In this document: piece after piece, positions 1 to 9,295 of the stretch
Layout: each line of letters begins with the position of its first letter
How positions within the stretch are numbered: position 1 is the first letter of the stretch
Source of the DNA: Epilithonimonas zeae
Lineage (GTDB): Bacteria; Bacteroidota; Bacteroidia; Flavobacteriales; Weeksellaceae
NCBI RefSeq assembly: GCF_900141765.1
Contig: NZ_FSRK01000001.1
Location: forward strand, 868,001 to 932,000
Direction: 5' to 3'
Length of the DNA stretch: 64,000 nt
The notes under the pieces: generated by a model
What the model was told of the DNA's origin: nothing
The model's database searches: none
What the model saw: the letters and a program-made list of their open reading frames with translations, nothing else
Position numbers and translations under genes: made by a program

Positions 1-1104
1 TATATTTTCAATTACGGAAGACCGGAAGTCAAATCTTTCCTGATTTCAAATGCAATATTTTGGCTTGACCGTTATCACGCCGATGGTTTACGTGTGGATG
101 CTGTAACATCTATGCTTCATCTCGACTACTCCAGAAACGATGGTGAATGGGAACCAAATATCTACGGCGGAAACGTCAATCTAGAAGCAAAACAGTTTTT
201 GCAGGATTTCAATACGGCAGTTTATAAAGAATTTCCAGATGTTCAGACGATTGCAGAAGAAAGTTCCGATTTTCCAAAATTAACCAAACCAGTTCACGAT
301 GACGGAATTGGTTTTGGGATGAAATGGATGATGGGCTGGATGCACGATACATTGGATTATTTCAAAGAAGATCCGATCAACCGGAAATATCATCACAACA
401 AAATCACGTTCACGAGCACCTATATGTATAATGAAAATTATATGATGCCGTTGTCTCACGACGAGGTGGTGCACGGAAAAAGCAGTCTGATCTACAAAAT
501 GCCGGGCGACGAATGGCAGAAATTTGCCAATCTACGCGCAATGTATGTTTATATGTTCACGAATCCGGGAGCGAAATTGCTTTTTATGGGAGATGAGTTT
601 GCCCAAACCAACGAATGGAATTTCACAAGTTCTCTCGATTGGCACTTGCTTCAGTATCCAGTTCATAAGAATCTTCAAGAGTTTGTTCGGGATTTGAATT
701 TCTTATACAAAACACATCCTGCTTTATATGAATTGCAATTTTCGCCTTATGGTTATGAATGGGTTGATGGCGACGATAGTGATAACTCGATTTTTATTTA
801 TCTCAGAAAAAGCAAATACGACAAAGAAGTTCTGATGACTGTTCTGAATTTAACACCCAATAGTTTCGATTACAGAATTGGCGTGGATGAAAATACAGAT
901 TGGAAAGTAATCCTGAATTCCGACGAAGAAAAATACAGCGGAAGTGGAGTAGAAGCCGTCATTTCCCAAAGATTAGATGAAGGCTGGAATAACAGAAAGA
1001 ACTCAATCATTATAAAATTACCACCCTTATCAGGTTTGGTATTGAAACAAAGTAAACTAATAAAGAAATCTAAAATTGCAGATTTCCTGAAACGTAAAAA
1101 ATAA
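1..1104 (+). CDS. glgB: 1,4-alpha-glucan branching enzyme, 5'-truncated by the window edge
   Basis: C-terminal part of the glycogen branching enzyme, which makes alpha-1,6 branches in glycogen in the cytoplasm. The reading frame is open from base 1, so the start lies outside the window. GH13 motifs are visible: the nucleophile Asp in RVDAV (codon 97-99), the general acid Glu in TIAEES, and LSHDEVVHG carrying the conserved His-Asp. The C-terminal all-beta domain follows and ends in a Lys-rich tail. glgA starts 12 nt downstream and glgC follows, giving a glycogen synthesis operon. The identification is firm; only the missing N-terminus limits it. Confidence 0.95.
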   Translation, partial: YIFNYGRPEVKSFLISNAIFWLDRYHADGLRVDAVTSMLHLDYSRNDGEWEPNIYGGNVNLEAKQFLQDFNTAVYKEFPDVQTIAEESSDFPKLTKPVHDDGIGFGMKWMMGWMHDTLDYFKEDPINRKYHHNKITFTSTYMYNENYMMPLSHDEVVHGKSSLIYKMPGDEWQKFANLRAMYVYMFTNPGAKLLFMGDEFAQTNEWNFTSSLDWHLLQYPVHKNLQEFVRDLNFLYKTHPALYELQFSPYGYEWVDGDDSDNSIFIYLRKSKYDKEVLMTVLNLTPNSFDYRIGVDENTDWKVILNSDEEKYSGSGVEAVISQRLDEGWNNRKNSIIIKLPPLSGLVLKQSKLIKKSKIADFLKRKK

Positions 1105-1116
1105 ACTAAGAAATAT

Positions 1117-2523
1117 ATGAAAGTATTTCACCTTTCTATGGAATGCTATCCTGTCGCAAAAGTCGGTGGACTGGCGGACGTGGTGGGCGCTTTACCCAAA
1201 TATCAAAACAAAATGGGATTGGATGCCAGCGTGATAATGCCTTGGTACAACAAGCCGTTTTTCTACAATCACGACTTCGATATTGTGTTTGATGGTTTCA
1301 TTCATCAATCGTCACACATGTATCAGGTTCAGGTTTTCAAAGAGAAGGATAAATCTTTAGGTTTTGATTTGTATTTGGTTAAAATTCCGGGACTTTTGGA
1401 TAGAGAAAATGTCTATGGTTATTGGGATGAAAGTGAACAGTTCATTGCTTTTCAGCACGGGGTTTTGCATTGGCTGAGTGCGATGCAGATTCGTCCGGAT
1501 GTCTTTCATTGCCATGATTATCATACAGGATTAGTCCCTTTTATGATTGATAACTGTTATGAATTCAGATTCCTGAAAGGTGTCAAAACCATCGGAACGA
1601 TTCATAATGGTGAGTATCAAGGAAGTATGAATTGGCAGATGTCCAGTTTTCTTCCCCATTTCGATGGTCAAAACTCTGGATTATTGGATTGGAACGGAAG
1701 AATCAATCCGATGGCTACGATGATTAAGACTTGTAATGCTTTCAATGCGGTTTCGGGTGGTTATCTGGAAGAGTTATTTTACAGCTTCCAGGGTCTTGAG
1801 CCATTGATGAATCAGGAACGCCAAAAAGCTTTCGGAATCATCAACGGAATTGATACCGAAGTTTGGGATCCGCAAACTGATGATATGTTGAAATTCAATT
1901 TCAACAGAGATTATGCAGAAGAAGGAAAGTGGGAAAACAAAAAAGCCATTTGCGCAGAATATGGACTCAATCCCAATCTTCCGCTTTTCGGTTTCATAGG
2001 ACGATTTGCTGGTGAAAAAGGTGCTGACCTTTTACCAGAGATTGTTGAAAAAAGTATTCAGGAAACCAATGGCTCTTTGAACATTATTGTCTTAGGTTCC
2101 GGAAATCCAAAAATTGAGAACAGACTGAAGGAATTACAATATCAATTTAATATTAATTTTGCGATAGATTTGGGTTACAAAGAATATTTGTCACATCAGA
2201 TTTACGCTTCGGCAGATTTCTTGCTAATGCCAAGTCGGGTAGAGCCTTGTGGACTGAACCAAATGTACTCTATGAGATATGGAACGATTCCTATTGTGAG
2301 ATATACAGGCGGTTTACGAGATACGGTTCAGGATATTTCAACCGGTGGTAGTGGACTCAATTTTACCAATGCTGGTGCGGAAGATGCTGTTCACGCAATA
2401 AAAAGAGCGTTACACATTTACAGTCAGAAAGATTTGATGAAAGGTTTGATTTTTAGTAATATGTCTTTTGATTTTTCTTGGGAGAAATCAGCACAGAATT
2501 ATTCTCAGCTTTATAACTACTAA
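1117..2523 (+). CDS. glgA: Glycogen synthase (ADP-glucose type, GT5)
   Basis: Transfers glucose from ADP-glucose to the non-reducing end of glycogen. The 468 residues match the family length. The N-terminal KVGGLADVVGALP is the ADP-glucose binding KxGGL motif. The C-terminal GT-B half has FIGRFAGEKGADLL and the SRVEPCGLNQMYSMRYG signature of starch/glycogen synthases. It lies 12 nt after glgB and 76 nt before glgC, so all three steps from glucose-1-phosphate to branched glycogen are encoded together. Confidence 0.95.
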   Translation: MKVFHLSMECYPVAKVGGLADVVGALPKYQNKMGLDASVIMPWYNKPFFYNHDFDIVFDGFIHQSSHMYQVQVFKEKDKSLGFDLYLVKIPGLLDRENVYGYWDESEQFIAFQHGVLHWLSAMQIRPDVFHCHDYHTGLVPFMIDNCYEFRFLKGVKTIGTIHNGEYQGSMNWQMSSFLPHFDGQNSGLLDWNGRINPMATMIKTCNAFNAVSGGYLEELFYSFQGLEPLMNQERQKAFGIINGIDTEVWDPQTDDMLKFNFNRDYAEEGKWENKKAICAEYGLNPNLPLFGFIGRFAGEKGADLLPEIVEKSIQETNGSLNIIVLGSGNPKIENRLKELQYQFNINFAIDLGYKEYLSHQIYASADFLLMPSRVEPCGLNQMYSMRYGTIPIVRYTGGLRDTVQDISTGGSGLNFTNAGAEDAVHAIKRALHIYSQKDLMKGLIFSNMSFDFSWEKSAQNYSQLYNY

Positions 2524-2538
2524 ATTTTTTTGTTAACA

Positions 2539-2572
2539 TTGGCTTAATATTTGAAAACTATCATTAACTTTA
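2539..2572 (+). promoter_or_regulatory. Candidate Bacteroidetes-type promoter of glgC
   Basis: TTG at 2539-2541 is followed after 23 nt by TAACTTTA at 2565-2572, close to the TTG-N17-23-TAnnTTTG pattern of Bacteroidetes vegetative promoters. The glgC start codon is 28 nt downstream. An internal promoter would let glgC be expressed separately from glgBA. Confidence 0.4.
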
Positions 2573-2599
2573 ATAAATATATATAACTAAAAACATATT

Positions 2600-3868
2600 A
2601 TGAATGAAAGCGTAATTTCTATCGTTTTAGGAGGTGGACGTGGAAGCAGATTATTCCCTTTAACATATACGAGGTCCAAACCCGCAGTTCCAATTGCAGG
2701 TAAATACCGTTTGGTAGATATTCCTATTTCCAATTGTCTCAACTCGGGACTTAACAGGATTTTGGTGTTGACTCAGTTCAATTCTGCATCACTGAATTCT
2801 CATATCAAGAATTCTTATCACTTTGATATTTTCAGCAAAGGATTTGTAGATATTTTGGCGGCTGAGCAGAATGTGGAGAATGAAAACTGGTATCAAGGAA
2901 CGGCAGATGCAGTTCGCCAGACAATGAAACACCTTGAAAAATATGAATATGAATATATTCTGATTCTTTCCGGTGATCAACTTTATCAGATGGATTTCAA
3001 GAAAATGATAGATTTCCACAAAGAAAAAGGGGGCGATATCACCATTGCAACAATTCCTGTGGTTGCGAAAGATGCTACTGGATTCGGGATTATGAAAGCG
3101 GATGAAGATAGCAATATTACAGCTTTTACAGAAAAACCAAGTCTGGATGTTCTATCAGATTGGACTTCTGAAACCAGTGATGCAAGCAAAGCTCAAGGCA
3201 AAGAATATTTAGCTTCGATGGGAATCTATGTGTTTACCAAAAATGTTTTGAGAAAGCTTTTTGCAGATTATGAAGGCGATGATTTCGGCAAAGATTTCAT
3301 TCCTGCATCTATCGGAAACTTAAATGTTTTAAGTTATCAATACGATGGTTATTGGACAGATATCGGAACAATTGAGTCTTTTTATGAGGCTAATTTAGAT
3401 TTGGCTCAGGATTTACCACAATTCAATTTATTCAGCTCTAATCCTATTTATACAAGAGCGAGAATGCTTCCTCCAACAAAAATCAATGGTTCGTATGTGA
3501 GCAAAACGATTTTCGGCGATGGATGTATTATTTTAGCTGATAAAATTGAGAATTGCATTATCGGAAACAGAACGAGAGTGGATAGAGGTTCTACGATTGT
3601 GAATTCCTATGTGATGGGAGCCGATTACTATCAGACTGCTCAGCAAGTTTCTCAGAATGAGAAAGATGGAATCACGAGTATGGGGATTGGGAAATACTGT
3701 TATATTGATATGGCAATTCTGGATAAAAACTGTTACATTGGAAATAATGTAAGAATCATTGGTGGAAAACATCATCCGGATGGAGATTACGACACGCACT
3801 CTATCAAGGATGGAATTGTTGTAGTAAAGAAAAATGCAGTGATTCCAGACGGTACAAATATTATGTAA
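2600..3868 (+). CDS. glgC: Glucose-1-phosphate adenylyltransferase
   Basis: Makes ADP-glucose and pyrophosphate from ATP and glucose-1-phosphate, the committed step of glycogen synthesis. The N-terminal nucleotidyltransferase motif VLGGGRGSRLFPLT is at residues 9-22, followed by SKPAVPIAGKYRLVDIPISN. The C-terminal part has left-handed beta-helix repeats typical of GlgC. The length (422) is normal. It ends just before a strong terminator, so it closes the glycogen cluster. Confidence 0.95.
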   Translation: MNESVISIVLGGGRGSRLFPLTYTRSKPAVPIAGKYRLVDIPISNCLNSGLNRILVLTQFNSASLNSHIKNSYHFDIFSKGFVDILAAEQNVENENWYQGTADAVRQTMKHLEKYEYEYILILSGDQLYQMDFKKMIDFHKEKGGDITIATIPVVAKDATGFGIMKADEDSNITAFTEKPSLDVLSDWTSETSDASKAQGKEYLASMGIYVFTKNVLRKLFADYEGDDFGKDFIPASIGNLNVLSYQYDGYWTDIGTIESFYEANLDLAQDLPQFNLFSSNPIYTRARMLPPTKINGSYVSKTIFGDGCIILADKIENCIIGNRTRVDRGSTIVNSYVMGADYYQTAQQVSQNEKDGITSMGIGKYCYIDMAILDKNCYIGNNVRIIGGKHHPDGDYDTHSIKDGIVVVKKNAVIPDGTNIM

Positions 3869-3883
3869 TTTTATACATACTTT

Positions 3884-3909
3884 AAAACCCTTCGGAAACG
3901 GAGGGTTTT
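3884..3909 (+). terminator. Rho-independent terminator after glgC
   Basis: AAAACCCT (3884-3891) pairs with AGGGTTTT (3902-3909) around a 10-nt loop and is followed by a T-rich stretch. It separates the glycogen cluster from the next gene. Confidence 0.8.
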
Positions 3910-3964
3910 ATTTTTTAAATTTGGCAAATAATTTGTCTTAGACTTAGCCTATAAATAATAATTA

Positions 3965-4732
3965 ATGAAGAATCTGTTATTTCTAATCAGTTTTTTATGG
4001 TTCACATCAGCTTCAGCACAATTTGATAATATCAATGCTGGCGAGGTTTTGAGCTATAGAATTCACTATGGTTTTATTACGGCTGGAAACGCTACTTTAT
4101 CAACTACAAAAACTTCTTACAAAGGGCAACCGGCTTTCTACGTTCGAGGTGTTGGGAAAACAAGTGGTGCAGCGAAGGCATTTTTCAAGGTAGAAGATGT
4201 TTACGAAAGTTATATCAATGAAAATAAAGAACCACTTTTCTATGTAAGAAATGTTTCTGAAGGAAGTTATACTCAGCATTTGCAAAGTACCTTTAATCCA
4301 GCTAACAACTCTTTGGTTTTAGTAGATAAAAAACATACGGACAGACCTGCAAAAACAATTAAAGTTCCAAATGATATTCAGGATATGTTGTCTTGTTTTT
4401 ATTATTTGAGAAGCCAGACTGCAGATAATTTGAAAGTAGGTAGCGTGTTGAAAATGAATGTCTGGATTGATGACGAATTATTTCCCTTTCAATTGAAAGT
4501 GGTCGGAACAGAGAACTTGTCAACCAAATTTGGTAAAATTAATTGCCTCAAAATTATTCCTTCTGTTATCAGCGGAAGAGTTTTTAAACAGAAAGAAGGC
4601 GTTACAATGTGGGTGACAAATGACCAAAACAGAGTACCAATTCTTATAAAAGCTGAACTCGCGGTTGGGTCGCTCAAAGCAAGTATTGATAGTTACAGCA
4701 ATGTAAAATATCCATTGAACTTTAAAAAATAA
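3965..4732 (+). CDS. Secreted DUF3108 family protein
   Basis: A 255-residue protein with a clean N-terminal signal peptide (hydrophobic core ending in SASAQ). The rest is beta-rich and looks like the DUF3108 family: a LSYRIHYGFITAGNATL start, a central segment about ester or sugar-like recognition of unknown nature, and KEGVTMWVTNDQNRVP near the end. The family is found in the periplasm or on the outer membrane of Gram-negative bacteria; its molecular role is unknown. It stands alone between two terminators. Confidence 0.75.
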   Translation: MKNLLFLISFLWFTSASAQFDNINAGEVLSYRIHYGFITAGNATLSTTKTSYKGQPAFYVRGVGKTSGAAKAFFKVEDVYESYINENKEPLFYVRNVSEGSYTQHLQSTFNPANNSLVLVDKKHTDRPAKTIKVPNDIQDMLSCFYYLRSQTADNLKVGSVLKMNVWIDDELFPFQLKVVGTENLSTKFGKINCLKIIPSVISGRVFKQKEGVTMWVTNDQNRVPILIKAELAVGSLKASIDSYSNVKYPLNFKK

Positions 4733-4740
4733 ATATATTG

Positions 4741-4766
4741 AAAATCACTCTTTTAAGAGTGATTTT
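4741..4766 (+). terminator. Terminator after the DUF3108 gene
   Basis: AAAATCACTC (4741-4750) pairs perfectly with GAGTGATTTT (4757-4766) around a 6-nt loop and runs into T residues. Its position inside the longer possible reading frame that begins at 4738 argues that the next gene starts downstream, at 4846. Confidence 0.85.
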
Positions 4767-4845
4767 TTGTTTTATGACCAATTATTGTCCTAAGACAAGT
4801 CGAGCATATCAGAATAAAATTAACTTTGATTTAAAAGAAATTCAA

Positions 4846-5259
4846 ATGAATAAAATTAAAGTAACAGCAGAAATCAATAAACCAATTAATGAGGTTTGGA
4901 ACGCATTCAATAATCCGGAACATATTGTCAATTGGAACTTTGCCCACGAAAGTTGGGAATGTCCTTCTGCTAAAAATGATTTAACAGTTGGCGGTAAATT
5001 AGAAGTAAGAATGCAGGCAAAGGACGGAAGTTTTGGTTTTGACTTTGTTGGGATTTATGATGATGTTAAAGAAAATCAATCAATCCAATATCATATGGAA
5101 GATGGACGAGAAGTTGAAATTATTTTCGAAAAATTGTCTGATGACAAAACAAAAGTGACTGAAAGCTTTGACCCGGAAAATCAAAATCCTTTGGAATTCC
5201 AAAAAGACGGTTGGCAAGCAATTTTGGATAATTTTAAGTCTTATTCAGAAAGTATTTAG
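4846..5259 (+). CDS. SRPBCC (AHSA1/START-like) domain protein
   Basis: A 137-residue single-domain protein of the SRPBCC fold, a hydrophobic-ligand-binding beta-grip. It begins MNKIKVTAEINKPINEVWNAF and contains the characteristic W-x-GG-x-(L/F) turn (TVGGKLEVRM) and the closing helix with GWQAILDNFKSY. An upstream ATG at 4738 is in frame, but it overlaps a terminator hairpin, so 4846 is the better start. This is the first of four SRPBCC genes in a cluster up to 9739. The ligand is unknown. Confidence 0.8.
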   Translation: MNKIKVTAEINKPINEVWNAFNNPEHIVNWNFAHESWECPSAKNDLTVGGKLEVRMQAKDGSFGFDFVGIYDDVKENQSIQYHMEDGREVEIIFEKLSDDKTKVTESFDPENQNPLEFQKDGWQAILDNFKSYSESI

Positions 5260-5263
5260 AATC

Positions 5264-5320
5264 AACCACAAAAGTCACAAAAGATTATATAAACTTAAGC
5301 GCCTTTGTGACTTAAAAATA
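5264..5320. repeat. Short inverted-repeat element, copy 1
   Basis: The left arm AACCACAAAAGTCACAAAAG (5264-5283) faces a right arm containing CTTTGTGACTT (5303-5313). The same arm sequences recur at 8159-8244, so this is a dispersed palindromic repeat rather than a unique terminator. Confidence 0.6.
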
Positions 5321-5401
5321 GCTTGTACAAAAAACTTTGTCGTCTTTGTGTTAAAACTTGGAAGATTACAAAATTTTAAATCTAATTTCTAAAATAAAAT
5401 A

Positions 5402-6256
5402 ATGAACAATAATATATTTCCCTGTTTTTGGTTCAACCAAAATGGCGTTGAAGCAGCAGAGTTTTACACTTCTGTTTTCAGAAATACAGAGATTACAGTT
5501 AATACGCCAATGGTTATTAACATAGAAATCGAAGGTCAGAAATTAATGTTCCTGAATGCTGGTCCAATGTTCAAACCTAATATGACTTTATCATTAATGA
5601 TGATGTGTGATTCTGCTGAAGAAGTAGAAAGCTATTATCACAGACTTGCTGAAAAAGGAAAAGTAATGATGGAATTGGACGCTTATCCATGGAGCGAAAA
5701 ATATGCTTGGGTAGAAGACCAATATGGGATTTCCTGGCAATTATATTTTACAGCTGAAAAAGCCAAGCAAAAAGTTTCTCCGGTAATGATGTTTACTGGG
5801 AATAATGCCGGAAAATGTAAAGAAGCCCTGAATTATTATACAAGCATTTTCCCGGATTCTGAGATAGAGGGCATTATGGAATATGAAGAAGGACAAGGTG
5901 ATGTGGTTGGAAATGTAGCGCATTCTCAGTTTATCATCAATGATTATGTGATGATGGCAATGGACAGTTCACACGATCATAAAGCTCAATTTACAGAAGG
6001 GACTTCTATAACCGTAATGACCAAGGACCAAGACGAAACCGATTATTATTGGGACGAATTCACAAAAGAAGGCTCGGAAAGTATGTGCGGTTGGCTCAAG
6101 GATAAATATGGCTTCAGCTGGCAGATTGTTCCGCATAAATTAATAGAATTGACAAATACTCACGAAGTTGAGAAAGCTCAAAAAGCATTTGGAGCAATGA
6201 TGAAAATGAAAAAAATTATCATCAAAGATATAGAAGACGCTTATTACAACTCATAA
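5402..6256 (+). CDS. Tandem VOC/PhnB-like protein
   Basis: A 284-residue protein made of two PhnB-like (glyoxalase/VOC superfamily) domains, roughly residues 1-120 and 130-250. Each begins with a F-x-x-A/C-x-E-x-Y-Y-x-S-I/V-F pattern and ends with DxYGxSWQ (EDQYGISWQLYF; DKYGFSWQIVP). VOC domains bind metals and small molecules; members of this branch are often mislabelled 3-demethylubiquinone methyltransferase. Nothing fixes the substrate. It lies 12 nt upstream of an SRPBCC gene. Confidence 0.8.
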   Translation: MNNNIFPCFWFNQNGVEAAEFYTSVFRNTEITVNTPMVINIEIEGQKLMFLNAGPMFKPNMTLSLMMMCDSAEEVESYYHRLAEKGKVMMELDAYPWSEKYAWVEDQYGISWQLYFTAEKAKQKVSPVMMFTGNNAGKCKEALNYYTSIFPDSEIEGIMEYEEGQGDVVGNVAHSQFIINDYVMMAMDSSHDHKAQFTEGTSITVMTKDQDETDYYWDEFTKEGSESMCGWLKDKYGFSWQIVPHKLIELTNTHEVEKAQKAFGAMMKMKKIIIKDIEDAYYNS

Positions 6257-6267
6257 ATTAAAAAGTT

Positions 6268-6708
6268 ATGGAAACATTAAGATATCAAATAGAGATTGAT
6301 GCACCAGCGGAAAAAGTTTGGGATATTTTGTGGAATGACAAAACTTATTCTCAATGGACACATTATTTCAGCCCGGGTTCTGTGATGAAAACAGATTGGG
6401 AAGTTGGAGGGAAAACGTATTTTACTGAAGCAAGTGGGCAAAACGGAATGGTAAGTACAATAGAACGTATCGAGAAGCCAAAACATTTGGTGTTTAAACA
6501 TCTTGGCGAGCTAACTGATGGAGTGGAAGATGTTGACAGTGAAAAAGTAAAAGCTTGGAACGGAAGTCTGGAGGCTTACTATCTCGAAAACAATAATGGA
6601 AAAACAACCCTGAAAGTTGAAGTCGGTGTCGACAATAGCTACAAAGATATGATGGATGAAGGCTTCAACAAAGGCTTAGAAGTCGTAAAGAATCTTTCTG
6701 AAAATTAA
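6268..6708 (+). CDS. SRPBCC domain protein
   Basis: A 146-residue SRPBCC protein with the start EIDAPAEKVWDILWNDKTYSQW, the W-x-V-GG-K turn, and a C-terminal helix. It follows the tandem VOC gene by 12 nt and precedes a DinB-like gene by 13 nt, so co-transcription is likely. No ligand can be named. Confidence 0.8.
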   Translation: METLRYQIEIDAPAEKVWDILWNDKTYSQWTHYFSPGSVMKTDWEVGGKTYFTEASGQNGMVSTIERIEKPKHLVFKHLGELTDGVEDVDSEKVKAWNGSLEAYYLENNNGKTTLKVEVGVDNSYKDMMDEGFNKGLEVVKNLSEN

Positions 6709-6721
6709 TTTAAAAACATAA

Positions 6722-7249
6722 ATGATGGATAAACCAACCTCAAAAAAATTAGAAGTAATCATTCCTGCATTCCGTGCCCATTCGCAGACATTTGTGATGG
6801 TTTTGGACGGAATTTCTGAAGAAGATGCAAAGAAAAGAATCGATGGGAAAACCAATCATATCATTTGGATGGTTGGGAATTTTATCAATATGCGTTACAG
6901 CCTGGGCTGGGTTTTGGAACTCAAAGAAGAAGACCCTTTCAGCGACTTATTTTTCCAGGGAAAAGCTTTGGATGAGAATTTCATTTATCCCACATTAGCG
7001 CAATTGAAAGAAAGTTTCCACAAGATTTCGCCTTTGGTTTATCAAAAGTTATTGGAAGCTACAGACGAAGATTTAGACAAAGATTTCCCAATGGGAATGG
7101 GCGTTGATTTTTTCAAAGAAGATGTTCTTAATTTTGTTGGAATGTGCATTGGACGGGAAGATTATTTGTCAGGACAATTAGGTTTGATGCGAAAAATCCT
7201 TGACTATGAAGGAATGAAATATAACTTCGATAAAGATTTGAAATATTGA
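6722..7249 (+). CDS. DinB-like four-helix protein
   Basis: A 175-residue helical protein resembling the DinB/YfiT-like putative metalloenzyme superfamily. NHIIWMVGN near residue 45 carries the first metal-ligand His of the family. GREDYLSGQLGLMRKILD and GMKY near the end match the usual H-x3-H-x-GQL-x3-R pattern, but the usual His positions are replaced (E/D and S), so metal binding may be lost. Adjacent ATG codons at 6722 and 6725 are both possible starts. The next gene begins 1 nt after its stop. Confidence 0.65.
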   Translation: MMDKPTSKKLEVIIPAFRAHSQTFVMVLDGISEEDAKKRIDGKTNHIIWMVGNFINMRYSLGWVLELKEEDPFSDLFFQGKALDENFIYPTLAQLKESFHKISPLVYQKLLEATDEDLDKDFPMGMGVDFFKEDVLNFVGMCIGREDYLSGQLGLMRKILDYEGMKYNFDKDLKY

Positions 7250-7250
7250 A

Positions 7251-7685
7251 ATGGAAACGGATAAAAACTTTGAATATCGTTTTCACTCCAAAAGATCTGC
7301 AAGTGAGATTTTTCAATTCTTACAAAATGTACAAAATTGGTGGAGCGGTTTTTTCGGAGAAATAATTTCAGGAAAGAGTGATCAAATCGGAGACGAATTT
7401 TCTTTTTCAGCAGGCGATGGAGTTCATTTTTCAAAACAAATATTGATAGAATCTAATCCAGGCAAAGAATTAGTCTGGCTGGTTACAGAAAGTAATCTGT
7501 CTTTTCTTCAAGACACTCACGAATGGGAAAACACCAAGATAAAATTCAATCTGAAAGCTGTCGATGATGGGACACAGGTCACGTTTACGCACGAAGGTCT
7601 GATTCCCAAAATCGAATGTTATGAAAATTGTTCAGGCGCTTGGACTCAATATTTGGAAAATCTGGAGAAATCTTTAAACTCATAA
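7251..7685 (+). CDS. SRPBCC domain protein
   Basis: A 144-residue SRPBCC-fold protein. It shows the hydrophobic beta strands and W-rich core (NVQNWWSGFFGEII, KELVWLVTES), with SGAWTQYLENLEKSL forming the C-terminal ligand-covering helix. It starts 1 nt after the DinB-like gene, so translation is probably coupled. Function unknown beyond the fold. Confidence 0.75.
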   Translation: METDKNFEYRFHSKRSASEIFQFLQNVQNWWSGFFGEIISGKSDQIGDEFSFSAGDGVHFSKQILIESNPGKELVWLVTESNLSFLQDTHEWENTKIKFNLKAVDDGTQVTFTHEGLIPKIECYENCSGAWTQYLENLEKSLNS

Positions 7686-7703
7686 ACAAACGACTATAAA
7701 ACT

Positions 7704-8150
7704 ATGGCAGCAGTCAATCCTTACTTAACATTCCACGGACAGTGCGAAGAGGCTTTTAAATTTTATGAATCTGCATTCGGGACCAAAGTTCCTTTCTGGA
7801 GCCGTTTTGGTGATATGCCAGCTCAGGAAGGAATGCCTCCGTTGGCAGACGAATACAAAAACCAAATAATGCATGTTTCACTTCCAATTTCTGCAGAAAC
7901 TGTGATTATGGGCAGCGACTCTCTTCCGGGAATGGGCGAATACAAAAACGGAAACGATTTTTCAGTCGCAATCAAGGCCGAGTCAAAAGATGAAGCTAAA
8001 AATTTGTTCGAGAAACTTTCCGAAGGTGGAAAGGTCACAATGGAACTTCAGGACACCTTTTGGGGCGCTTATTTCGGGATGTGGGAAGACAAATTCGGAA
8101 TCCAATGGATGATTAATTATGACGACCCAGAGAAAGTTCAGGAACATTAA
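7704..8150 (+). CDS. PhnB-like VOC protein
   Basis: A 148-residue single VOC domain. It begins NPYLTFHGQCEEAFKFYESAF, carries the middle IMHVSLPI strand, and ends FGMWEDKFGIQWMINYD, the family's DxFGxxW signature. It closely resembles the protein encoded at 8278 (FGSFKDKYGVCWMVNY), suggesting local duplication. Role unknown. Confidence 0.8.
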   Translation: MAAVNPYLTFHGQCEEAFKFYESAFGTKVPFWSRFGDMPAQEGMPPLADEYKNQIMHVSLPISAETVIMGSDSLPGMGEYKNGNDFSVAIKAESKDEAKNLFEKLSEGGKVTMELQDTFWGAYFGMWEDKFGIQWMINYDDPEKVQEH

Positions 8151-8158
8151 ATCATATC

Positions 8159-8244
8159 AACCATAAAGTCACAAAAGTTAAGAAACATCTTTTTTTATCT
8201 TTTTAAATATTTTATAAAAAAATTCTTTTGTGACTTTTGTGGTT
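8159..8244. repeat. Short inverted-repeat element, copy 2
   Basis: AACCATAAAGTCACAAAAG (8159-8177) pairs with CTTTTGTGACTTTTGTGGTT (8225-8244) across an AT-rich spacer. The arms match those at 5264-5320. Both copies sit between genes of the SRPBCC/VOC cluster, consistent with a MITE- or REP-like repeat. Confidence 0.65.
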
Positions 8245-8277
8245 TTAATTAACAATACAATTCAAAATAAATAGAAA

Positions 8278-8715
8278 ATGCCAAAATTAAATTCATACCT
8301 CAATTTTGATGGTACAGCAGAAGAAGCTTTCAAATTTTATCAATCCGTTTTCGGTGGCGAATTCGTAGGCGGAGTAATGAAAATGGGAAACGCTCCAGGA
8401 ACAGAACATCTTTCCGAAGATGAGAAAAACCGTGTGATGCACATCGCATTGCCAATAGGAAAAGATCTCTTGATGGCTTCGGACATCGTTCCTTCTATGG
8501 GCCACAAACTGAATCAAGGAAATGGGAATTATATTTCGATTTTCCCTGAAAGTAGGGAAGAAGCAGACCGAATCTTCAATGGACTTTCTGCGGGTGGAGA
8601 AATAGAAATGCCAATGGAAGATCAGTTTTGGGGCGACTATTTCGGAAGTTTCAAAGACAAATATGGTGTTTGCTGGATGGTCAATTACAGCAAAGATTCT
8701 GGTTACGAAGGATAA
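8278..8715 (+). CDS. PhnB-like VOC protein
   Basis: A 145-residue single VOC domain paralogous to the 7704 gene product: NSYLNFDGTAEEAFKFYQSVF at the start, VMHIALPI in the middle, and FGSFKDKYGVCWMVNY at the end. It is followed 6 nt later by the RibD/DHFR-like gene. A long frame on the other strand (8293-8973) is only a shadow of this and the next gene. Confidence 0.8.
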   Translation: MPKLNSYLNFDGTAEEAFKFYQSVFGGEFVGGVMKMGNAPGTEHLSEDEKNRVMHIALPIGKDLLMASDIVPSMGHKLNQGNGNYISIFPESREEADRIFNGLSAGGEIEMPMEDQFWGDYFGSFKDKYGVCWMVNYSKDSGYEG

Positions 8716-8721
8716 ATAAGA

Positions 8722-9291
8722 ATGAGAAAGATAATTTCTTTTATGCATATCTCTCTCGATGGTTTTGTTGCAGGTCCAAACGGAGAAATGGATTGGATAA
8801 AAGTTGATGAAGAGATTTTTGATTTTGTAGCTAAACGCATTGGTAAGAGTGATACAGCAATGTATGGTCGCGTGACTTATCAGATGATGGAAAGTTATTG
8901 GCCAACAGCGGCTGACAAACCGAATGCAAGTAAGCACGATGTTGAACATTCGAGATGGTACAAAGATGTACACAAAATTGTTTTATCCAAATCAGTTGAG
9001 AGTCAAGATTCAAACAAAACAACAATTATCAATGAGAATCTTGTAGATAAAATCAATGAGATAAAACGACAAAAGGGAAAAGATATTTTACTCTTTGGTA
9101 GTCCGTCAGCTACTCACTCGCTGATTCAACAGAATTTGATTGATGGCTTTTGGCTCTTTGTAAATCCAATTGTTCTTGGTCAAGGTATTCCATTATTTGT
9201 GGATATTAAGGAAAGAATTAATCTGAAACTTTTGAACACGCAGCAATTCACTAATGGCGTGACTGAACTGAATTTTATCACAGAAAAATAA
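8722..9291 (+). CDS. Dihydrofolate reductase / RibD C-terminal-like reductase
   Basis: A 189-residue protein of the DHFR superfamily branch that resembles the C-terminal reductase domain of RibD. Visible signatures are the N-terminal HISLDGFVAGPNGEMDWI, the cofactor-binding TAMYGRVTYQMMESYW, and GKDILLFGSPSATHSLIQ. Such proteins bind NADPH; the substrate is unknown and it is not the housekeeping folA. It starts 6 nt after a VOC gene and ends 4 nt before an SRPBCC gene. Confidence 0.8.
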   Translation: MRKIISFMHISLDGFVAGPNGEMDWIKVDEEIFDFVAKRIGKSDTAMYGRVTYQMMESYWPTAADKPNASKHDVEHSRWYKDVHKIVLSKSVESQDSNKTTIINENLVDKINEIKRQKGKDILLFGSPSATHSLIQQNLIDGFWLFVNPIVLGQGIPLFVDIKERINLKLLNTQQFTNGVTELNFITEK

Positions 9292-9295
9292 CTCT

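Noticed and set aside
4738-4845. Longer start for the SRPBCC gene at 4738
   Set aside because: It overlaps a strong terminator hairpin (4741-4766), and the residues before 4846 do not fit the fold.
8293-8973. 226-codon frame on the minus strand
   Set aside because: It is antisense to well-supported VOC and RibD-like genes and has no recognisable domain.
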